Source: Scolanthus callimorphus (taxonomy: Eukaryota > Cnidaria > Anthozoa > Actiniaria > Edwardsiidae). From it: a DNA stretch of 64,000 nt. This document shows positions 58,401 to 64,000 of this stretch, piece after piece. Positions within the stretch are counted from its first letter, which is position 1. The number at the start of each line of letters is the position of its first letter. The translations under genes and the position numbers were made by a program. The DNA is taken from the NCBI GenBank assembly GCA_033964015.1, contig CM066913.1, forward strand, positions 6,981,169 to 7,045,168. The letters run 5' to 3'. The notes beneath the pieces were generated by a model, which searched no databases, was not told where the DNA came from, and worked only from the letters and a program-made list of their open reading frames with translations.

Positions 58401-61400
58401 AGCTGCAGTCTTGGACCATGTCTTCATGGCAGCATCTCTTGCTGCCATGGCCTTTTTTCTATCATTCTTCTGTTGATCACCTTCCTTAGCAGTTGCAGCA
58501 TCTAGCTCTGTCTTTGCTGATTTCATCTTTTCATCTATTTCTTCCAAGAGTGTCTCATTCTCACTCAAAGGGTTGGGGATTGTCCCTGACTCTCCCTCTT
58601 CTTTTCTCATTTGGCTCTGAACTCTTTCATAAGGTTCTGGAATCTTTCTCTGACACTTCTTTCACTTCTCGGTGATGCCTGAAATATCAGATGCTGGTTA
58701 ACCCCAGAGGCCACTTCAGACCATGCTGTGCCAGATTCCTTTGTGTTTTTCTTGAATTTGAATGGCTCGATAGTCCGCACCTCTATCAACAGGAGTCTGT
58801 CTTTTGGTGTGGTCCATCTGAATGTCCCACTAAACAAAAAAAGATGTGAAATTAGTAAATTCAGCCAGTAAACAGATGTATTTTTCATTTTTCCCCCATT
58901 CTAAGCTTAACAGATGAAGGATATCAGCATAAACAAACCATAGAGGTGTAAAATCTAAGAAAAATATGAGAAACACTTCTGCTCTCACTCTCAGGATGTA
59001 AAATCACTTTAAATAACAAGAGAAACAAATCAAGAAAACAACAACAAAAAGCTGTGTCAAGCCCTTTTCCAAAAACAGAGCCAAAAGGGAACATACATAG
59101 ATGCAGATCACTCTATTGTCTTTTTAAAGAAAAAAAAAGAAACAGAATTTCAATGACAATTCGATAAGAAGGCTTAATTAAGGACGATCAAATTCATCTT
59201 ATTTTGACTGCAGGCGCCCTGTAAAATTAAAAAGCATCTAATACAATTTTAGATTGAAATGATAAAATGAAATCAAGTTACTTACTTATTCCGCAGATCA
59301 ATTGATGTATCCCTGAAATAAAATGAAACACAATTTGAATCAGATGAAATGCTTCTGTTGGCCTGGAAGGGCGAGGGATTAAACTAACTTACAAGAATTT
59401 AACAAACGACATTTGAGTTAAATTTTGTTTGTAACTCAACGGATTTAAAACAGAAAAACATTGACAAATAAGAACAACAAAAGATGGACTGTAATATACT
59501 TAAGCAGATTCAAAACATTCTTAGACCAAACCGAGAGTCATCTGCCAACTAACATGACACAACTTCACTTCAATCGTTTCTGTTCTGTGGAATTTCAGGA
59601 GAAAATTCGGCTAAATTACTTTTAAAATCTCCTTACCTTTCCAGTGATCTCTTTTCCTCTGCCATGCCGTGAAAAAAGAAAATGAAGCTGAAGCTGCATC
59701 ACCAAATAAAAAGAAAAACAATTACGCTTTATCACAAACTTGCCAGTCGCCAGTCAAGTAAAAAAACGAAGAAACTCCGCCAGCCAACAAGTAGATTAAA
59801 CTACAAATTTTCGCGCTTTTCGTCCGCTTTTCCAACTCACAAGATCAGACAAACAGAACAAAATCTCTCTTTAACATTTTGTATGTGAAATTAAGTGAAT
59901 ATATCAAAAGAAACGTGAAGAAAATAATGGAAATCCCTTACCGTCTTGACTGGACTTGACCGTAGTCTCTAGTACGAGAACCCCGCGAAAACTCACCGTC
60001 CCAAGAGCACGACGGTCACATGTCACGTGTATTTTGCGTGACGTGACAGCTATCCCACCGTCCCATCCTACCGTAGTGTACTATCTTAAAGTCCCTATTG
60101 CCCCAACGTTGTATTAAACTGTGGTGGATGAAAACCGACTCGTTGTCCCATTAACCCAATGGCGCGGTGGCCTGCGGCGGGATTAGGAACAAGCTAATTC
60201 ACCGGCCTTCCAAAGGCGAAGGTTATCCAAGGATATACGGCTCGCTACAAGGACTTCGAGAACGGTTTGTGCCAAGCTGTGCACATTCACGACTGGCGAA
60301 AGAGCCTTGGAAGCAGTTTCTTCTTCAGTGCGGGGCAATGGGCCCTACCGTGTTCCAAAACTTCTTACAACTACATTCGACTGCCCCAAGGACTACTAAC
60401 TGACGATGACTTACTCTTCAAAGATTGACAACACAGTTCAGGAAACTCAACTAAGATTATTTTCGAGCCAGCTCACGACTCCACAAGATCTGAGATACGA
60501 CATGCAACGAAGCCGCATGTCAACGATTACGAAGCTGCTTGATCACTACCAAGACTACTCCAGAATCTACAACACAACAAAGACGATGTTTTGTTCACTT
60601 TTGCGGGGATCCATTGTGAGGATAGATCTAACACAACCAAAGGATGCTGATATTATTTTTCAAGCGTGCTTATGACTGACTGCGTGCAACGAAGCCACAT
60701 GTGCTGCATAACATTGATTTTACCAAAACCTGCCGAGCGGGCTCTACACAAGATCTGGGACACGTTTTAAAGTAGCTGCATGTCTACAAAGTCGCCATTT
60801 TGTTTATTGACAATTGTTTATTATCGTAGCAGACATGGACACTTACGTAATCACTCATTAATCTCTCCTAGTTTTGTCCTAAGATAATGGACATTATCGT
60901 GGACTCTAGTCTAGTTGCTATGTTCTACTTCTGTTTTTCCATTTTTTTCATGATTTATTTACATATTATTTAGCATATATAATTTTGTTTGCTCCATATT
61001 GATCAAGATATATTTACTTAACTCAACGCTAGAACATCACAGCAGCCCACCCATTATTTTGTTGTACATATGTATGTAATTTGTGATATTTTTTTCACCC
61101 CCTCCCCCGACCACCACCTCCACAATTACTCGAGCATAGGACAGGAGACAAGAAGAAAGAAAAAGTGGTCGCCCCTCCCCCCCATACATGGTACCTCCGG
61201 GTAGCCATGTATGTCATTATGGATAGTAGTATGTGTACACACCCGTCCCCATATTGTATCCCTGGCAACCTACACACCGTAGTGTGTGTGTGTCCTATAT
61301 CAGTGTTATAGTCATTAGTGTCTTGTGTACAATTGTACAGTAACAGTTTGTCTGCCCTGATATATTTTTACCATTTTCTCCACCAGTATATAGATTTATT

Positions 61401-63581
61401 TACTTTAGTCTACCTTGTAACAGTAGTATAGCTTACATTGCATTGTAACCGTGTTTCTGCCATCTTGTATGTAAGGAGAAGGAAAAACAGGCCGCGCCAT
61501 AGTGTTATATGGCTAGGTTGTGTTTATGTAGGCATTGGGCACCCTGTGTATATCAACCTCATGGTTAGTGGTCATGTGACCACGAACCTTCGTTCACGGT
61601 CCGGGCGCCATTGCCCCAACGTTGTATTAAACTGTGGTGGATGAAAACCGACTCGTTGTCTCATTAACCCAATGGCGCAGGAAAATATTGCCCGCACGCT
61701 CCAAGAACCAATCAGAATGCAAAATTTGCTACCGTGCTCTCTAGGAAAAAATAATACGTGTTATGCCATGAGAACCTTATCATTGTTGTCACGTGTAAAA
61801 GGTTAGTGTCAGATAGTAGCCATTTCGTGGAAATGAGGACCTTGTGGGCGCGAGTCTGGTCAAAGTATACTTCAGTGATAATTTCCCCGTAATTTCATAG
61901 CCGCTTTATTGTAAAGGTGATTGAAACTTGGAATCAAGTCAATGGGACGCATTTACTTATCTAAGATAATTTCTTTAATGTATTCGAGTATTTTTAAATC
62001 TCTAGGTATCGAGTTGTCTGGACGAACATCTGCGCAGCTCTCTTTTAGAGGTGTTATGTAAAGTTGCTAAAGAGAAGGAGGAAGCACATGATGACTTGAT
62101 AGTCGACATGTGGAGTCACTTCGGGCGATCCTTGATTAGGGTGTAGATGCAGGTACGCAAGTCAAACTCGAGCGAACCAGAAAACTTTGCATTTCTAGTA
62201 ATCTCAGCTCATACAAAAAATCGCACCTGATTCCTTACCTCAATCATAAGATCGCGATCACAAACGGCGTTAGCCTGCGTAGCGTTTCCGTGGGGTTCAG
62301 GGTCAGAGAGTACTCTTGCCACAAGTCGAGGGTCGACCTCTCTATACAAAACAACCACGCGAAATACCAGACACGCGAGCAACTTTTGCATCAAGGGTTT
62401 CAATAAGTTTTGGAAGTAGACGGCTAGGTTTGGGGGTCCTATACGAAGGCCTGAGCCTTCTAGGGGTACGGGGGCATGCCCCCAGGGATATTTTGAAATT
62501 TTGGAAGCAGAAAAGGCTTTTCCTGCGCAGAAAAGGCTTTTCCTGCGCTTTGAGAGCAAATTAATTTACGGTGTTTTCAAAACCTTCAGTGAAGTTGCCG
62601 ACGGTCAGCAGTGATGTAGACGGCGGTTCACCGCCTGTAGGCGCCTTCTATTGAAACCCCTACATGTCGAGGTGATTTTTCTCGCGCGAGTTGCAATTCT
62701 CACTCTCTTGTGTAAACGAGCTGCAAATCCGTTGCGATTTCTGTGCTCTCTTTTCTTTAAATCGCATCAAGTTGTAAAGAGTTTCAAGCATGTTTGAAAT
62801 CTCCGCGACAAAAATCGCCGCAAATCGCGCCGAGTTGCACCTAGTTTACATTAGGTGATTTTGAGTTAACGCGTACGTGCGAGAAAAATCGCCTCGACTC
62901 GCGCGACAAAAAATTGCAAGTCAGTAAAGGATACTAGGGAACTAAATCCCGCATATGGCAAGACGTTTTAAAGGACTTTGAGAAAGTCTAGGTCAGAGAC
63001 AAACCTGATACGAGATTTTCGATGATTTGGCCGCGTGAAATCCAAAAATTCGCTCGTATTTTTCTCCGACCTCTGAAACCCACGGGAAACGCTTGCTACG
63101 CAGGCTACTGCGATCTTACAAGGGCATTAGGACTTGTCCTAGTAACATGTAGTGCAAACCCACTCTTGTGGAAACCAAGCTTTAATCGCAACTTCTTAGT
63201 CTGAGATATCTCGGAGTTTGATTTTTCCTCCTTGCAAGCAAAAGAGCGCGGGCCATAGTGTGTGGGATCCATCAACGTTTCTCCTCATAGAAACGTTCTC
63301 CAAGGATACACTGATGTTTTCATCATTTCTTTGCATTCAGCGGAAGAAGATGATACGTTTGACTTGAAACAAGTCCAAGAGAAGTTCAGGGTCATCGAAA
63401 AAGGTTCCAGGGCCTCATTCCCTAAAGTGACATGGTGGTCCGAGTTCCCTGCAGGCGGGATTGAGAAGCTTGAGGTTGAGCAACTGGAGAGACATTTGTC
63501 CAAGAGACCATTTAACGCGCCACCTAACATGAGATTTGATTTCTCATTCTTGACTCCTTCTTGCCACCAGATTCGCTTAAG
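52422..63581 (+). CDS. Three-KH-domain RNA-binding protein with unknown C-terminal region (3' end uncertain)
   Basis: Exons: 52422-52613 (ATG at 52422), 53852-54271, 54952-55107, 62006-62152 and 63341-63581 (further exons possible). KH1-3 carry the RNA-binding GxxG loops GKGG (residues 20-23), GRKG (89-92) and GSGG (159-162), each after an I/V-I/V-G core. Downstream, exon 3 (FKIRLRNENESGN) and exons 4-5 (VDMWSHFGRSLIR; EEDDTFDLKQVQEKF; FLTPSCHQIRLR) form a region I do not recognise. Exon 4 read in phase meets TAG at 62144-62146, and its length (147) does not match the one-base carry needed by exon 5. One extra G in the GGG at 62139-62141 would fix both. After 63581 the frame stays open to a TAG at 63670, but a GTATTA donor at 63582 is possible. 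The role by family is single-stranded RNA binding; partners unknown. Confidence 0.8.
52627..53150. mobile_element. 524-bp Harbinger-type element with TTA duplication, in KH gene intron 1
   Basis: GGGACTGTTCGTTAATTACG faces CGTTATTAACGAGCAGTCCC, flanked by TTA (52624-52626, 53151-53153). G-rich and C-rich tracts lie inside each end, as in the elements at 4847 and 22995. It starts 10 bp after the splice donor. Confidence 0.85.
53171..53745. mobile_element. Second inverted-repeat element in KH gene intron 1, with nested pair
   Basis: TTTTTTGGTCGGGGATGATCGTC-type ends (left about 53188, right mirrored about 53690-53710) are bordered by C-runs. Inside, GGGGGTACTTGGATATAAAA (53344) is mirrored by TTTTATATCCAAGTACCCCC (53474), a nested foldback with a 22-C run. 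Confidence 0.65.
54346..54475. repeat. GGATCCYGGATGCC irregular tandem repeat
   Basis: About six variants of CTGGATCCCGGATGCC follow one another in intron 2 of the KH gene. Confidence 0.75.
55247..55365. mobile_element. LTR-like direct repeat, copy 1 left part (split by Harbinger)
   Basis: This 119-bp segment starts GCGCCATAGTGTTATATGGC. With 60100-60165 it makes a 185-bp repeat identical in length to 61494-61678, with one visible difference (TCCCATT / TCTCATT). The Harbinger element interrupts it at CGCC-ATT-GCCC. Confidence 0.85.
55515..56597 (+). CDS. Harbinger DDE transposase (HARBI1-like)
   Basis: A single 360-aa open frame. The catalytic DDE triad is visible: D175 in FGFIDGT, D256 in LYGDPAYPL and E296 in VSVEWLF, with typical surrounding motifs (NGHKRVHGLKFQ, GRRHDAGML). 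The spacing of 39 residues between the second D and E is reasonable for the DDE_Tnp4 family. The N-terminal ~100 residues are the usual variable part. No frameshift or stop is seen, so this copy could be functional. In this superfamily transposition also needs the Myb/SANT-like partner, which is encoded in the same element on the other strand. Confidence 0.95.
   Translation: MSFEDVRNSLVFALTEGLITEEEFLILYVEYESVNPLYPYWEFEPFCLDSLSSSECKSEFRLEKNDIPVVAEALRVPARFRCPQGTVCDGLEGLCILLRRFAYPCRFFDLIQRFARPVPELSLITNTVLDWIYNQHGFRLTSWDQTFLTPPFLESYARAVELQGSPLRNCFGFIDGTVREICRPDTNQRVVYNGHKRVHGLKFQSVALPNGLIGNLYGPVEGRRHDAGMLKDSDLLRDLTRVALNTRGGVLCLYGDPAYPLRPTLMGPYRLGDVPVLTPDMEAFNTAMSSVRVSVEWLFNDVSNYFKFIDFKKNLKIGMSAVGKQYIVCALLRNILTCLYGNITSDFFQVEPPSVHDYLA
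56598..58076. other. Non-coding middle of the Harbinger element
   Basis: AT-rich region between the two convergent genes. It includes AACACCCGCATATAAGAACA and a partly mirrored TTCTAATATGCAGGTGTTTACT at 57311 and 57661, a possible small nested inverted repeat of about 370 bp. No further gene. Confidence 0.6.
58077..59665 (-). CDS. Harbinger SANT/Myb-like DNA-binding protein, one base short
   Basis: Minus-strand exons: 59665-59637 (ATG, MAEEKRSLE), 59312-59286 and 58829-58077, with GT-AG boundaries and matching phases. The third exon starts GTFRWTTPKDRLLLIEV, a trihelix/SANT-like N-terminus with a conserved Trp (about residue 22), continuing through TAWSEVA and RSVRERFQNLMKEF. The C-terminal half has a basic stretch (GRGRKRRRG, a likely nuclear signal), a charged helix and a Gln-rich tail (MQQQQAQQMQQLM). 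The frame meets TGA right after EFRAK. The next frame starts MRKEEGESG, overlapping as ATGA. One extra A in the AAA complementary to 58610-58612 would join them. In Harbinger elements this protein helps the transposase enter the nucleus and bind ends. Confidence 0.82.
60100..60165. mobile_element. LTR-like direct repeat, copy 1 right part
   Basis: Continues from 55365 after the Harbinger insertion. Ends ...AACCCAATGGCGC (last bases only), complementary to the GCGCCAT start. Confidence 0.85.
60166..61493. mobile_element. Interior of LTR-like (TRIM-like) element
   Basis: This is 1.33 kb between the two 185-bp direct repeats. It lacks recognisable gag, protease, RT or integrase; short frames (such as 60167-60403 and 60406-60675) match nothing I know. 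A purine-rich AAGGAGAAGGAAAAACAGG (61472-61490) directly precedes the second repeat, where an LTR element would carry its polypurine tract. I cannot identify a convincing primer-binding site or a target duplication. Confidence 0.5.
61494..61678. mobile_element. LTR-like direct repeat, copy 2 (intact, 185 bp)
   Basis: Uninterrupted copy. It starts GCGCCATAG and ends CAATGGCGC, so the repeat itself has short inverted ends. It contains GGTCATGTGACC and the Harbinger target CGCCATTGCCC in its empty form. Confidence 0.85.
61679..62005. other. Intron sequence upstream of KH-gene exon 4
   Basis: No repeat or gene recognised, apart from the pyrimidine tract and AG acceptor at 62004-62005. Confidence 0.5.
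62006..62152 (+). pseudogene. Exon 4 of KH gene with apparent 1-nt frameshift
   Basis: The frame opens SSCLDEHLRSSLLEVL and runs to WSHFGRSLIRV, then TAG (62144-62146), just 6 bp before a clean donor (GCAG|GTACGC). With four G instead of three at 62139-62141 the exon would end GVDA and carry one base into exon 5 (AEEDDTF). This is a single-base explanation for both stop and phase. Confidence 0.65.
62523..62562. repeat. 20-bp direct duplication CAGAAAAGGCTTTTCCTGCG
   Basis: Two and a fraction exact copies in the intron after KH-gene exon 4. Preceding sequence contains the palindrome GGGGGCATGCCCCC. Confidence 0.8.
62664..62906. mobile_element. Inverted-repeat element before KH-gene exon 5
   Basis: CATGTCGAGGTGATTTTTCTCGC is matched in part by GCGAGAAAAATCGCCTCGAC. 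The interior has GCAAATC and CGCCG dyads. The boundary is approximate. Confidence 0.6.
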
Positions 63582-64000
63582 GTATTACAATAATCGTTTT
63601 ATAAAAAAAATACAGCGGCACTACTCTAATGTAAATAAAGAATCAACAGAAGCGAACCCTGGGAGACTCTAGACTGCTTTCAGTCCGTTGGCGATTGTCC
63701 GTGAAAACTAGCGCGTGAAAAACCTCGTGCTTTCGCCACGCGCTCGTTTTCATGGACGTTCGGAGCGCAAAAGAAGGGACTGCAAGCTCGTTCCAAATGT
63801 TACATGTAAGCCCAAAGTAGAGGACTACTTTGAACGAGGCCACGACACCAAGTTGACACGACACAAACCTACCAGACGACCTTTTGCGTATGGCTTAGCA
63901 GTCTAGTATGCGATATAAGACGACTATTAACTGCACTAAATTGAGACACTGAGTCTCTATTTCATTCGCAAGTATTATCCCTGTCTCAGCATAGTAATTA
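63582..64000 (+). other. Window end after KH-gene exon 5, gene end unresolved
   Basis: If the donor at 63582 is not used, the frame runs to TAG at 63670-63672. A separate Lys/Arg-rich open frame at 63715-63906 (ending PFAYGLAV) could be spurious. The real terminal exon cannot be decided here. Confidence 0.4.

Larger units (their letters stand above)
55366..60096. mobile_element. Complete PIF/Harbinger DNA transposon (4.73 kb)
   Basis: The ends AGGGACTTTAAGATAGT and complement extend about 37 bp with a few mismatches (TACGGTAGG, GGGACGG shared). ATT is duplicated on both sides (55363-55365, 60097-60099). The uninterrupted sibling repeat at 61494 has ATT once, confirming the boundaries. The element carries the two genes expected of an autonomous Harbinger, in convergent orientation: transposase at 55515-56597 (+) and SANT/Myb-like protein (-). 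Confidence 0.93.

Noticed and set aside
58172..58489. 105-aa plus-strand frame
   Set aside because: Antisense of the Gln-rich SANT protein gene of the Harbinger element.
1..64000. tRNA, rRNA or snRNA genes
   Set aside because: I looked for B-box (GGTTCGAATCC-like) and conserved small-RNA motifs and saw none I could support by eye. A covariance-model scan would be decisive.

Overview
This is an intron-rich, repeat-dense animal nuclear window of about 64 kb with no prokaryotic signatures. GT-AG introns, a BRG1-type SWI/SNF ATPase tail, an LDL-receptor-class gene, a KH-domain gene and very many short inverted-repeat (foldback) transposons fit an early-branching metazoan. My best guess is an anthozoan cnidarian such as a sea anemone or coral, but this is inference from style and not proven by any marker.

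Layout: (i) 1-1659, a 1.65 kb near-palindromic foldback element flanked by TTAA. (ii) 1711-15681 (+), the last eleven exons of a SMARCA4/BRG1-like chromatin remodeller: SnAC end, AT-hook, bromodomain, second AT-hook, acidic tail. Its final 7.6 kb intron holds a near-perfect 1716 bp tandem duplication. (iii) 15682-28989, intergenic and dominated by nested MITEs: one with TA duplications, one Mutator-like with a 9-bp duplication and a visible empty site, and a 1 kb Harbinger-like element. (iv) 28990-46374 (+), a complete LDLR/VLDLR-type receptor in 17 coding exons: signal peptide, 8 LDLa, EGF pair, YWTD propeller, two more EGF-like modules, TM and an FDNPVY tail. One missing base breaks the propeller frame. 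(v) 46375-52400, intergenic with hairpin elements. (vi) 52422 to beyond 63581 (+), a three-KH-domain RNA-binding protein with an unrecognised C-terminal region. Its third intron contains a 185-bp terminal-direct-repeat (LTR-like) element into which a complete 4.7 kb PIF/Harbinger transposon has inserted. That transposon carries a DDE transposase on + and a SANT/Myb-like protein on -.

The three host genes lie on the same strand but are functionally unrelated (chromatin, lipoprotein/ligand endocytosis, RNA binding), and no operon-like logic is expected. The most notable cross-cutting observation is that three separate coding sequences are each broken by what looks like one missing base in a 4-base homopolymer. 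This suggests residual consensus errors rather than three independent pseudogenes. I did not find a convincing novel multi-gene system. The unusual material is the layered foldback/MITE biology, a mirrored Cys-rich ORF in the large palindrome, and a recurrent ATTGG-N(10-12)-CACGTG arrangement.
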